From contig NZ_BNJG01000003.1 of assembly GCF_016587375.1 (NCBI RefSeq), positions 558,001 through 622,000 on the forward strand: a stretch of DNA of 64,000 nucleotides, written 5' to 3'. The notes below the pieces were generated by a model. That model was not told the origin of the DNA. It saw nothing but the letters and a program-made list of their open reading frames with translations, and searched no databases. Origin of the DNA: Ktedonobacter robiniae. Lineage in GTDB: Bacteria; Chloroflexota; Ktedonobacteria; Ktedonobacterales; Ktedonobacteraceae. Made by a program: the position numbers and the translations under genes. Shown here piece by piece: positions 43,185 to 51,714 of this stretch (positions are counted from its first letter, which is position 1; each line of letters opens with the position of its first letter).

Positions 43185-45674
43185 TTGGCAACGAACTGGT
43201 TGGTAAAAGAACGGAATATGTCCCTCTCTGTTGAGAGCGATGGTATAAGCGAAGAGGGCTGGCTGCCCGCGCCAGTTCCCGGGACGGTTCACCAGGCCTT
43301 GCTCGACGCTGGTCGCATTCCCGATCCCTTCCAGGGCACCCTTGAAAATGATATTCAGTGGATCGGCGAGCGTGACTGGCTCTATCGCTGCTCCTTTACG
43401 CTTACAGATGATGTCCAGGCCGCTGAACATGTTGTGTTACAGTTCGAGGGTCTGGATACTTACGCAACAGTCTGGCTCAATGGCGTGGAGGTCGCGCGCA
43501 GCACCAATATGTTTGTGCCTCTACACGTCGAGGTCACTAACCTGCTCCGCCCCGGTCAGAATGAGCTCTTGATCAATTTTGAGTCCGCGCTCAGATTGGG
43601 TCAAGCCCTAGAAGCCCAACATGGCAAGCACACATCTTGGAACGGCGATAGTAGCCGCTTATATGTCAGAAAAGCGCAATATCACTATGGCTGGGACTGG
43701 GGTCCAGTTCTCATGACCGCCGGCCCCTGGCGCGCTATCTCGCTGCTCGCCTATAAGAGCCGCATCGTCGATGTGTTGTCTCAGCCTGAGGTCAGCCCCG
43801 ATCTAGAAAGCGCTCTGCTCTCTGTCACCACAGATATTGAGCTTGGTGGCACGGATCCTGCTAATGTCTCGTGCAGTGTCAGTATCTATGATTCACAGAA
43901 TACGCTCGTTGGCGAGCAGGAACTTCCTGGCACGGCCCTGGAGCTTCTGCCTGACCATGGGCAGTATCGTCTACAAGCCAGGCTACAGCTTGTCCAGCCG
44001 CAGCTCTGGTGGCCACGTGGATATGGCGCGCAGCCTCTCTACCGCCTGGTGGTAACGCTTCACGATGAGCAAGGCAGCACCCTGGACCAACGCGAGATAC
44101 GCACGGGACTACGCCGCCTGGAGCTAAGCCAGCATGCCTTCTCCGATCAACCAGGGAGCTCGTTTTACTTTACCATCAACAATACGCCTATCTTCTGTGG
44201 GGGCGCAAACTGGATACCCGCTGATTCACTGACGCCACGCATCTCGCCCGAGCGCTATCGTGCCTGGGTGCAACTGGCGGCGGATGCCAATATGGCCATG
44301 CTGCGTGTCTGGGGAGGCGGTATCTATGAAGAGGATGTCTTCTATGACGCCTGCGATGAACTTGGTATCCTGGTCTGGCAGGATTTCATGTTTGCCTGTG
44401 GCATGTATCCCGCGCTAGACTGGTTTCAGGCAAGTGTTAAGGAGGAGGCCGAGGCTGCTGTTCGTCGCTTGCATCATCACCCCAGTATCGCGCTCTGGTG
44501 CGGCAATAACGAAGATTATATGGTCGCTTCATCTACGGGACACTATGATGCCACATTTGAAGGCGATTTTACTACCCTACAATTCTCCGCCCGTGAACTC
44601 TACGAGCGCGTACTCCCCGAGGTGTGTGCCCGCCTCGATCCCTCACGCTCCTACTGGCGCGGCAGTCCCTATGGTGGCACCAACGGCAATAATCCCGAAG
44701 TAGGTGATCAACACGTCTGGGATGTCTGGCATGGTTTTATGAGGAAGTACCAGGACTACCCCAGACTTGGAGGCCGTTTCATCAGCGAATTCGGTATGCA
44801 GGCCACACCAGTTCGCTCAACGATTGAAGCCTTTACCTCAGCAGAGGAGCGCTATCCACTCAGTCGCACCCTGGAGCACCATAATAAGGCTTCTGACGGA
44901 TCACGCCGCCTGGCCGTTTACCTCTCCGATACGGTGCGTAATCCGGCCGATCTTGATAGCTACATCTACGCCACCCAACTTGTCCAATCGGAAGCGCTCT
45001 GCTCAGGTATCCGAGGTTGGCGCCGCCAGTGGCAAGGACTAGGCAAAGAGTATATCGGAGGCGCCCTGGTCTGGCAAATCAATGACTGCTGGCCCGTCAC
45101 AAGCTGGGCCATGGTCGATTACTACCTGCGCCCGAAGCCTGCCTACTACAGTGTGCGCCGCGAGCTGGCTCCTATCGTCGTCGGTCTCGCCACACAGGAT
45201 AAGCAGCACGCCGCCGTCTGGGCCGTCAACGCCACGCAACAGCCCCTCGATGTCCACCTGGCTCTCCAATGGTGGACCCTCGAAGGCGAGCTGGTCGACG
45301 AGCAGCAACGTGCCTACACACTTGAGCCCAATCAGGCGACCGAGCTGCAAACGGCCTCCTTTGTGGCCACTACAGGCCACATCCTGGGCGCGCGTCTGCT
45401 TCAGGGAGACCAGGTTCTCGCACGAGCCACCCTCTGGCCTGAACCCTTCAAATACCTTACCCTGCCTGAGCCAGGCATCCGCGTAGAGCGCCTGAGCCAG
45501 GACACACTCTCGCTGCAAACGCAGCGCCCCGCCAAGGGCGTCTGGCTCACAGCCGAGGACGGGGTCAAATGGAGCGACAATATGCTCGATCTCCTGCCAG
45601 GCGAGCGTTATATCATTAAGGCCGAGAGCCTGAAGCACGACAGCGTCATTCACATCGATTGGCTGCGCGCATAA
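43185..45674 (+). CDS. GH2 beta-mannosidase
   Basis: 829 residues. Jelly-roll N-terminal domain (W-L-P-A-P-V-P-G-T-V-H), Ig-like domain, then a TIM barrel with acid/base Glu in W-C-G-N-N-E-D and nucleophile Glu in I-S-E-F-G-M; this is the beta-mannosidase branch of GH2. It hydrolyses terminal beta-mannose from manno-oligosaccharides in the cytoplasm. The 5' end is uncertain: in-frame TTG 43185 has no ribosome site, whereas removing one A from the run at 43166-43172 gives a start at TTG 43163 (M-K-K-L-S-L-P-L-A-T-N-W) that better matches the family's N-terminus. Ends at a strong terminator. Confidence 0.9.
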   Translation: MATNWLVKERNMSLSVESDGISEEGWLPAPVPGTVHQALLDAGRIPDPFQGTLENDIQWIGERDWLYRCSFTLTDDVQAAEHVVLQFEGLDTYATVWLNGVEVARSTNMFVPLHVEVTNLLRPGQNELLINFESALRLGQALEAQHGKHTSWNGDSSRLYVRKAQYHYGWDWGPVLMTAGPWRAISLLAYKSRIVDVLSQPEVSPDLESALLSVTTDIELGGTDPANVSCSVSIYDSQNTLVGEQELPGTALELLPDHGQYRLQARLQLVQPQLWWPRGYGAQPLYRLVVTLHDEQGSTLDQREIRTGLRRLELSQHAFSDQPGSSFYFTINNTPIFCGGANWIPADSLTPRISPERYRAWVQLAADANMAMLRVWGGGIYEEDVFYDACDELGILVWQDFMFACGMYPALDWFQASVKEEAEAAVRRLHHHPSIALWCGNNEDYMVASSTGHYDATFEGDFTTLQFSARELYERVLPEVCARLDPSRSYWRGSPYGGTNGNNPEVGDQHVWDVWHGFMRKYQDYPRLGGRFISEFGMQATPVRSTIEAFTSAEERYPLSRTLEHHNKASDGSRRLAVYLSDTVRNPADLDSYIYATQLVQSEALCSGIRGWRRQWQGLGKEYIGGALVWQINDCWPVTSWAMVDYYLRPKPAYYSVRRELAPIVVGLATQDKQHAAVWAVNATQQPLDVHLALQWWTLEGELVDEQQRAYTLEPNQATELQTASFVATTGHILGARLLQGDQVLARATLWPEPFKYLTLPEPGIRVERLSQDTLSLQTQRPAKGVWLTAEDGVKWSDNMLDLLPGERYIIKAESLKHDSVIHIDWLRA

Positions 45675-45684
45675 CAAGAGTTAT

Positions 45685-45728
45685 AACAAAAAGGCAGTGT
45701 TGAGGGGTCTCAACACTGCCTTTTTGTT
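45685..45728. terminator. Intrinsic terminator after beta-mannosidase
   Basis: 20-bp perfect arms 45685-45704 and 45709-45728, loop GGGT, with an A5 and T5 tract in the stem ends. Confidence 0.88.
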
Positions 45729-45757
45729 GTCAATTTTCCTCGATTCATCTCAACCTC

Positions 45758-45786
45758 TTGACTTTTTCCTGTCTATCTTATATAGT
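45758..45786 (+). promoter_or_regulatory. Promoter of second GntR-ABC operon
   Basis: TTGACT (45758-45763), 17-base spacer, TATAGT (45781-45786). Confidence 0.65.
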
Positions 45787-45806
45787 TAGTTACACGAGTA
45801 ACTAAC
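45785..45806. promoter_or_regulatory. GntR operator, 9-bp perfect inverted repeat
   Basis: GTTAGTTAC-ACGA-GTAACTAAC, overlapping the end of the -10 and the expected start of transcription. It lies 19 bp ahead of the regulator's ATG and is therefore a probable autoregulatory site. Confidence 0.65.
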
Positions 45807-45824
45807 CAGTTAAGTAGGTAAGTT

Positions 45825-46196
45825 ATGGCACAGATAATTGATGACAACCGGCCAATCTTTGTGCAAATCGCTGAGCGGATCGAAAACGATATCCTCGGCG
45901 GCGAGCTACCCGAAGAGTCGCAGGTGCCTTCTACGAACCAATTTGCGTCCTTCTACCAGATCAATCCGGCCACAGCCGCGAAGGGCGTCAATCTTCTGGT
46001 AGATCAAGGCATCTTGTATAAGAAACGCGGTGTCGGTATGTTCGTGTCAAGCGGCGCTCGCGAGCAATTAATGCGTAAACGTAGAGAGCTTTTTTATGAG
46101 CAATATATTGTGACTATGATGCGTGAAGCCCACAAACTGGGTGTCACTACACAACAGCTGATTGATATGATACAGAGAGGGGAACGTAGCCAATGA
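45825..46196 (+). CDS. GntR/YtrA-family transcriptional regulator
   Basis: 123 residues: winged helix with P-I-F-V-Q-I-A-E-R-I-E, E-S-Q-V-P-S-T-N-Q-F and N-P-A-T-A-A-K-G-V-N-L-L-V-D-Q-G-I-L-Y-K-K-R-G-V-G-M-F-V, then a 35-residue helical tail. It represses the ABC pair that follows, with which it overlaps by four bases. The ligand may be a cell-wall or membrane stress signal, as for YtrA; that is inference. Confidence 0.9.
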   Translation: MAQIIDDNRPIFVQIAERIENDILGGELPEESQVPSTNQFASFYQINPATAAKGVNLLVDQGILYKKRGVGMFVSSGAREQLMRKRRELFYEQYIVTMMREAHKLGVTTQQLIDMIQRGERSQ

Positions 46197-47089
46197 GCAA
46201 GGTTGTCGAAGCCCAGCGGCTAACCAAGACCTATGGTAAGGTCACGGCAGTCGATCAGGTTAGTTTCGCCATTGAAGAGAACAAGATCTATGGGCTACTT
46301 GGCCGCAATGGGGCCGGAAAAACGACGATTATGCAGATGATCACGGCCCAGATCTTTGCTACAAGTGGAGAATTACTGGTCTTTGGAGAACAACCCTATG
46401 AGAATAATCGCGTGCTCGGCAAGATATGTTTCGTTAAGGAGAGCCAGAAGTATCCCGAGGGCCTCCGTGTCTGCGATATGCTGGACCTCTCCCTCTCGTT
46501 CTTTCCCAACTGGGATCGCGAGTACGCCAGCGCCCTGGTAGAAGCTTTCCGCCTACCTATAAAGCGTCGTATCAAGGCTCTCTCCAGGGGCATGCATTCC
46601 GCTCTGGGTATTGTTATCGGTCTCGCCAGCCGCGCGCCACTTACCATCTTCGATGAACCATACCTGGGACTTGACGCCGTAGCACGCAGCCTGTTTTATG
46701 ATCAATTGATCGAGGACTACGCCGACCATCCGCGCACTATTGTCCTCTCTACTCATCTCATCGATGAGGTAAGCCGGCTTTTAGAGCATATTCTTGTCAT
46801 CGACCAGGGTCGATTAATCATCGATGAGGAGGCAGATGCGCTCCGCGAACGCGCCTTCACTATCGTTGGAACGGCCTCAAAGGTCGATACCTTTACAGCA
46901 GGTAAGGAGCTACTTGAGCGCAAGGCCTTTGGCTCGCTCGCCGAGGCCACGCTCCTTGGGTACCTGGATGCTGATACACGGCGCCAGGCCGAGGCGTTGG
47001 GGCTAGAAATCGCGCCCATCTCCCTGCAACAATTGATTATCCATCTCACGAGCGCGCGAACCGAAAGAAAGGCTGTGGAAGTCCTATGA
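46193..47089 (+). CDS. ABC transporter ATP-binding protein (YtrB-like)
   Basis: 298 residues. Walker A G-R-N-G-A-G-K-T-T, Walker B T-I-F-D-E-P-Y-L-G-L-D, and switch His in L-S-T-H-L. The signature is A-L-S-R-G-M rather than L-S-G-G-Q, as commonly seen in YtrB-type ATPases. Coupled by four-base overlaps to the regulator and the permease. Confidence 0.9.
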   Translation: MSKVVEAQRLTKTYGKVTAVDQVSFAIEENKIYGLLGRNGAGKTTIMQMITAQIFATSGELLVFGEQPYENNRVLGKICFVKESQKYPEGLRVCDMLDLSLSFFPNWDREYASALVEAFRLPIKRRIKALSRGMHSALGIVIGLASRAPLTIFDEPYLGLDAVARSLFYDQLIEDYADHPRTIVLSTHLIDEVSRLLEHILVIDQGRLIIDEEADALRERAFTIVGTASKVDTFTAGKELLERKAFGSLAEATLLGYLDADTRRQAEALGLEIAPISLQQLIIHLTSARTERKAVEVL

Positions 47090-47781
47090 ATCGCATGCAA
47101 GCTATCCTTCATATGCACTCCAAAGATTGGTTCTGGTGGCTTCTTGCGCCCTGGTGCTGGGTTTTGTTACCATCTTTCGCCATCAACCTGATCATAAGTT
47201 TGTTCACGCACACGGATACAGGCATTTATACTGGCGGCCTTGCCTCCATTTACATCTATATGCTCATCATTGGCCTACTCGTTGTGTATCGCACCTTTTC
47301 CTTCGCTCTTGGTTTTACTATGCGCCGCACAGATTATATTCTGGGAACAACGCTAGTCGCAATAACAGTCTGCGCAACCGAAGCCATTGTGCTGCTTCTA
47401 CTCTCTTTCATTGAAGCAGACCTAACAGGGGGTTGGGGTGTGAGGCTGCACTTCTTCCACCTGCCCTATGTTAGCGATGGCTCATTCCTGGCTCAATTCT
47501 GGGTGTACTTTATTGCCCTGGCTACCCTTTATACTCTGGGCTTTATTATCGGTAGCCTCTATCAGCGCGCTGGCCGCACTGGTCTGCTGGCTACGAGTGG
47601 TGCGGTACTACTACTTGGCACAATTGGCTCATTCGCCTGTACACAGTTCAACTGGTGGGGGAACATCTTCGCCTGGTTAACCCATCAGAGCGCAGATGAT
47701 CTAGCTTCATGGTTCCTTTTACCGCTCGTTGCCTGCCTCTCAATCTCCTATGTATTGCTGCGTAAAGCAACTATCGCTTAG
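47086..47781 (+). CDS. ABC transporter membrane protein
   Basis: 231 residues, about six hydrophobic helices, Trp-rich near the N-terminus (W-F-W-W-L-L-A-P-W-C-W). No strong motif is visible, but the four-base overlap with the ATPase and topology identify it as the permease of the exporter. Confidence 0.75.
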   Translation: MNRMQAILHMHSKDWFWWLLAPWCWVLLPSFAINLIISLFTHTDTGIYTGGLASIYIYMLIIGLLVVYRTFSFALGFTMRRTDYILGTTLVAITVCATEAIVLLLLSFIEADLTGGWGVRLHFFHLPYVSDGSFLAQFWVYFIALATLYTLGFIIGSLYQRAGRTGLLATSGAVLLLGTIGSFACTQFNWWGNIFAWLTHQSADDLASWFLLPLVACLSISYVLLRKATIA

Positions 47782-47802
47782 ATAGCAGAAAGGAAAAGCA
47801 TT

Positions 47803-48117
47803 ATGTCAACTCTCAGCCACACCAATCATTTCTCCTACGGAGTATATGAAATGCAATCGGCAAGCGAACATCAGGAGTACGAGATGTCTTCTTTCCAAAA
47901 GCCAGACAGCGTAGCCAATGAGAAGCTTCGCGCTCCCAGGCGCGACATGCAGAACATCTACCGCTTTATACTGGCAATCACCTCCATGCTCATGCTCATT
48001 CCATTTGCCCTCCTCTTTATGGTTTTTATGGGAGGGGCACAGGGCTGGATCGGCTTTGGCATTGCCGCCATTGCCATCTTTCTCATTGCCGTCGTCGCCA
48101 TTGATAAAATTGAGTAG
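47803..48117 (+). CDS. Small two-helix membrane protein
   Basis: 104 residues. A hydrophilic N-terminus of 55 residues precedes two helices (about 55-75 and 80-100) separated by a short Gly turn. It starts 21 bp after the permease with AAAGGAAAAG upstream, so it is probably the last gene of the GntR-ABC operon. Function unknown. Confidence 0.6.
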   Translation: MSTLSHTNHFSYGVYEMQSASEHQEYEMSSFQKPDSVANEKLRAPRRDMQNIYRFILAITSMLMLIPFALLFMVFMGGAQGWIGFGIAAIAIFLIAVVAIDKIE

Positions 48118-48202
48118 ATAAGTCATACATCAGGTAAAGCATACAACCGGCTGGCACTTTGGCAAAATAGGCCTAAAGTGTCACCACTCGAAAGGATTCG
48201 CC

Positions 48203-49375
48203 ATGTCAAACCAGATTGGCCAAGAAACACCCTATAGGCTTGAAGCGCCGCTCGCATTAGCAGCCACGGCCCGGCCTCGCCTCTTCTTTGTCGACCATAC
48301 ACGCGTTTTACTAACGATGCTGGTCATCATCCATCACCTTGCTCTCACCTATATCGCTGGCCCCTGGTATTACAGGGAAACAACACATGATCTGCTCACA
48401 AACTTGCTCCTGGGGCTGTTGGTTCTCTTTAACCAGTCTTTCTTCATGGGCTGTTTCTTCCTGATCTCAGGCTACTTTACCCCCGGCTCATATAATCACA
48501 AGGGACCGAAAGCCTTTCTCAGGGATAGGTTTCTACGCCTGGGGCTGCCGCTCCTGATCTTTACATTCATCCTTAATCCCTTGATCATCTACCTTGGCGC
48601 TGGCACCCCCATACCCTATGGATCATTCCTGCTTAAGTATGGCGTTTCTACCATTGGCACTGGACCGCTCTGGTTCGTCGAAGCGCTGTTAGCCTTTGAC
48701 TGCCTGTACGTGCTCTGGCGCTGGTTGACTCGCAAACGCGCAGCTTCCACATTCACCTTGGCGACCAGCAAGCCACTCACCTATCGCGCTACCCTGATAT
48801 TCACACTCTCCCTGGCGCTTATCACCTTCCTGATGCGCATCTGGCTCCCTTTCGGCTGGACCATTCCCTTGCTAAATCTCATCCCCTCTAACTTCCCTCA
48901 GTATATCGGACTGTTCCTCGTCGGTCTCCTGGCAGCTCGTCACGGCTGGTTTCAGCGTATACCAGCCTCAATGGGAAAGGTTGGCCTGGGCGTCGCGCTC
49001 GGCTCTACGCTTATCCTCTTTATCCCAGCGCTACTGAGTAGCTGGGGAGCCTTCGTTGGCGGTCTGCACTGGCAGGCATTTGTCTACGCGCTCTGGGAAG
49101 CACTCATGGGGGTTGGCATGAGCATGGGCTTGCTCATCTTCTTTCGTCAGCGTATGAACCGGCAGGGCAGCCTGGGAAAGTTTCTTAGTAGGCAAACCTA
49201 CGCCGTCTATATCATTCACGCCCTTATCCTGGTTTGTGTGGCGGAATATGCGTTAGGTAGTCTGCACCTCTACCCACTGCTCAAGTTTGCACTCGCTATG
49301 CTCATTTCTATTCCGCTCTGTTTCGTGTGCGCCTACTTGCTCCGCAAGCTCCCGCTAGTGCGTAAGATCCTCTAA
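48203..49375 (+). CDS. Acyltransferase-3 family membrane protein (OafA/OpgC-like)
   Basis: 390 residues with ten to eleven membrane helices. N-terminal F-F-V-D-H-T-R-V-L-L-T-M-L-V-I-I-H-H with the catalytic-type His and a later F-L-S-R-Q-T-Y-A-V-Y-I-I-H are typical of acyltransferase 3, which O-acetylates or succinylates surface glycans. GAAAGGATTCGCC precedes ATG 48203. It is not obviously in an operon. Confidence 0.85.
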   Translation: MSNQIGQETPYRLEAPLALAATARPRLFFVDHTRVLLTMLVIIHHLALTYIAGPWYYRETTHDLLTNLLLGLLVLFNQSFFMGCFFLISGYFTPGSYNHKGPKAFLRDRFLRLGLPLLIFTFILNPLIIYLGAGTPIPYGSFLLKYGVSTIGTGPLWFVEALLAFDCLYVLWRWLTRKRAASTFTLATSKPLTYRATLIFTLSLALITFLMRIWLPFGWTIPLLNLIPSNFPQYIGLFLVGLLAARHGWFQRIPASMGKVGLGVALGSTLILFIPALLSSWGAFVGGLHWQAFVYALWEALMGVGMSMGLLIFFRQRMNRQGSLGKFLSRQTYAVYIIHALILVCVAEYALGSLHLYPLLKFALAMLISIPLCFVCAYLLRKLPLVRKIL

Positions 49376-49413
49376 ACGTAGCATAAATATACATCATTCC
49401 AATTTACTGGTCC

Positions 49414-49443
49414 TTGACGTTCTCATGATTAGTACTGTATAGT
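49414..49443 (+). promoter_or_regulatory. Promoter of tetR-type gene, probably giving a leaderless transcript
   Basis: TTGACG (49414-49419), 18-base spacer, TATAGT (49438-49443). Expected transcription start at 49449-49452, essentially on the ATG at 49451. No ribosome site precedes the ATG. Confidence 0.55.
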
Positions 49444-49457
49444 ACTAATCATGAGAA
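49420..49457. promoter_or_regulatory. 38-bp palindromic TetR operator spanning start codon
   Basis: 17-bp perfect arms (49420-49436 and 49441-49457) around GTAT. It contains TTAGTACT-N4-AGTACTAA, also found before the MBL-fold gene, and covers the -10 and the first codons of the regulator. Confidence 0.75.
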
Positions 49458-50038
49458 GCACATCGAATCGCGATCAGGTCATCAAGGTAGGGGCCGAGCT
49501 ATTTCTTGCTCATGGCTTTACTACCACAAGTATGGATGACGTGGTCAAACAGAGCGGCGTTGCCAAATCGAATATCTACTATCATTTTCAGAGCAAGGAC
49601 GAGCTGGCCCTGGCTGTGCTAGAGAAGCATATCGCTTCGCTGCAACTGCTCTTCCGCCAGTGCGTGCTTGAAAACAAGGACGACACACTTTTACAGAAGC
49701 TACGAGCGTATACCGATGGGTTGATCGCTGAACTTGTAGAGCGTGAATGCATCGGCGGTTGTCCCCTTATGTCGCTCATGGTGGAGGCTGGCAAGACCAA
49801 CGAACGTCTGCGCGAACGTCTGCGCCAGTTCTTCAGCCAGCAAAACCAGGGGCTTGAAAGGCTCCTGAACGAGGGAAAGCGCCTGGGGGAAATTCGTTCT
49901 GACCTGCCAACATCAGCCCTTGCTTCTCTGTTCATTTCATGGCTTGAAGGGAGCCTGATGGTGGCTAGCATCGAGAAGAGCGCCACAGCGCTCCGGCAAG
50001 AACGCGATGCCCTGCTTCACCTGTTCCAATCCTCCTGA
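49451..50038 (+). CDS. TetR/AcrR-family transcriptional regulator
   Basis: 195 residues. HTH (about 10-50) with F-L-A-H-G-F-T-T-T-S-M-D-D-V-V and K-S-N-I-Y-Y-H-F, then a helical ligand domain with C-I-G-G-C-P-L (two Cys) near residue 100, like the QacR/YcdC or Cys-containing TetR_C groups. The palindrome over its promoter recurs upstream of the downstream MBL-fold gene, indicating autoregulation and control of that gene. Confidence 0.92.
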   Translation: MRSTSNRDQVIKVGAELFLAHGFTTTSMDDVVKQSGVAKSNIYYHFQSKDELALAVLEKHIASLQLLFRQCVLENKDDTLLQKLRAYTDGLIAELVERECIGGCPLMSLMVEAGKTNERLRERLRQFFSQQNQGLERLLNEGKRLGEIRSDLPTSALASLFISWLEGSLMVASIEKSATALRQERDALLHLFQSS

Positions 50039-50120
50039 TCACTGAAACCAGAGTGGCCCTCTTTTTTAAATGACGGTCTGTCAAATAGAAAGAAGCGTGC
50101 TCTTTTTTTTTGCACACATA

Positions 50121-50140
50121 TTAGTACTGACTAGTACTAA
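50121..50140. promoter_or_regulatory. Second copy of TetR operator
   Basis: TTAGTACT-GACT-AGTACTAA, 8-bp perfect arms, same half-site and spacing as the site at 49428-49449. Located 17 bp before the MBL-fold start. Confidence 0.7.
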
Positions 50141-50156
50141 ATAAAGGAGAATAGCT

Positions 50157-50876
50157 ATGCAACACATTCAACATGGTATTTCTAGTATCGAGGGTCTGCG
50201 CCTCGCCCACAGCTATGTCATCGAGGCCACCGATGGCCTGACGCTTGTCGATACGGGGGTTCCCGGCTCTCTTCCTCAGATGGAGAAGGAGCTCAAGAAC
50301 GCAGGATATCAGCTCAACCAGGTCAAGCGCGTACTTATCACGCACGCCCACTGGGATCACTATGGCAGCCTGGCCGCACTCAAGGAGGCAACTGGCGCCC
50401 AAGTCTACGCCCACCATCGCTATGAGAGCGCAGTCATTCGTGGCGAGAAGAGACCCCTGCATCCCTCAAAGGCGGAGCTAGGCGCCTTTGACCGCATCGT
50501 CTATGATGCCTGGGTGATACCCAAACTACGCCATACTGTAGCTGTTCCGGTCGATTATGAACTTAGGGAGGGTGATCGACTCGATGAGGTACTTCCCGGC
50601 CTGGAGGTTGTGGATCTAGCGGGACATAGTCCGGGCCAGTGTGGCTTCTGGCACGCGGAGCGCGGTATTCTCTTTGGAGGGGATGTTATGATGCGCTCCC
50701 CCCTGGGTCGTTTCCTCCTACCCATGGTTGCAGCAACTCCCGATATAGCCGAGGCCAAACGCTCAATCCATAAAGTTGCTGAACTAAATGTTGCAACTAT
50801 CTGCCTCGGCCACGGCCAACCACTGATCGGCAACGCCGTCAGCACCATTAAAGCCTTTGCCAGTAAGTTCTCTTAA
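50157..50876 (+). CDS. Metallo-beta-lactamase-fold hydrolase
   Basis: 239 residues. Metal site H-A-H-W-D-H at about 62-67, then A-G-H-S-P-G-Q, G-G-D-V and a late G-H-G. The start ATG 50157 has AAAGGAG upstream. Such proteins hydrolyse thioesters, lactones or similar. Substrate unknown, but control by the adjacent TetR suggests an inducible detoxification or quorum-type lactonase role. Confidence 0.88.
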   Translation: MQHIQHGISSIEGLRLAHSYVIEATDGLTLVDTGVPGSLPQMEKELKNAGYQLNQVKRVLITHAHWDHYGSLAALKEATGAQVYAHHRYESAVIRGEKRPLHPSKAELGAFDRIVYDAWVIPKLRHTVAVPVDYELREGDRLDEVLPGLEVVDLAGHSPGQCGFWHAERGILFGGDVMMRSPLGRFLLPMVAATPDIAEAKRSIHKVAELNVATICLGHGQPLIGNAVSTIKAFASKFS

Positions 50877-51017
50877 GCCTGGACGAATCAGGCTAAACCG
50901 CCGAAAATCAGGTGAAGGTTTGACCAGAAGTTCTTGACTCAGCACTTTTGGTCGAACCTTCAGCCAATCTACCACGAGAACTTGCGAGGAGATGAGCGAA
51001 CGCTTATACTACAGACT

Positions 51018-51635
51018 ATGACAAAGCATCTCGCCGAACAGATCCCTGAGATATATGAGCGATACGCTCTTGAATGGGATGCTGATCGCAATAGCAGAAA
51101 ATGGAATGACAAGGGTTGGCATGATCGGTTCGTCAAATGCCTGACTGAAGGCGCAACCGTTCTCGACCTTGGATGTGGGTCAGGAATGCCTGTCGCTCAC
51201 AATCTCGTACAGCATGGACTTCGTGTCACTGGTGTCGATACCTCTTCGACGCTCATCGCCCTCTGTCGCAAGCGCATGCCGGAGGAGGAGTGGATTGTGT
51301 CGGATATGCGAGCGATCGCGCTTCACCGGCGATTTGACGGCATTCTCGGTTGGGACAGCTTTTTCTTCCTCAAGTCCGATGATCAGCGAAAAATGTTCAA
51401 GGTGTTCGCCGCCCACGCAGCCCCTTCAGCTTTCCTTCTGTTCAATACTGGTCCACGGCACGGCGAGGCAATTGGTGAGTATCAGGGAGAATCACTCTAC
51501 CATGCCAGCCTCGATCCAGCGGAATACCAGATGTTGCTTGATCAATTCGGTTTCGATGTTGTGGCACATGCTGTCGAAGACCCTACTGCTGGTGGACGAA
51601 CAGTCTGGCTTGCTCAATCTCGAAGGCAATCGTGA
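51018..51635 (+). CDS. Class I SAM-dependent methyltransferase
   Basis: 205 residues from ATG 51018. Motif I V-L-D-L-G-C-G-S-G, acidic V-D in G-V-D-T-S at the end of strand 2, and D-G-I-L-G-W-D-S-F-F-F in motif IV. A longer reading back to 50934 lacks a ribosome site. Substrate unknown. Transcribed in the same direction as the MBL-fold gene, 141 bp downstream. Confidence 0.82.
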   Translation: MTKHLAEQIPEIYERYALEWDADRNSRKWNDKGWHDRFVKCLTEGATVLDLGCGSGMPVAHNLVQHGLRVTGVDTSSTLIALCRKRMPEEEWIVSDMRAIALHRRFDGILGWDSFFFLKSDDQRKMFKVFAAHAAPSAFLLFNTGPRHGEAIGEYQGESLYHASLDPAEYQMLLDQFGFDVVAHAVEDPTAGGRTVWLAQSRRQS

Positions 51636-51714
51636 TTGTGCACAGCCCAGATTCAGAAGTGTGTCAAATCCACCCTTAGCCTCATTTATCAACAGATCCA
51701 TTAGCATATGTCAC

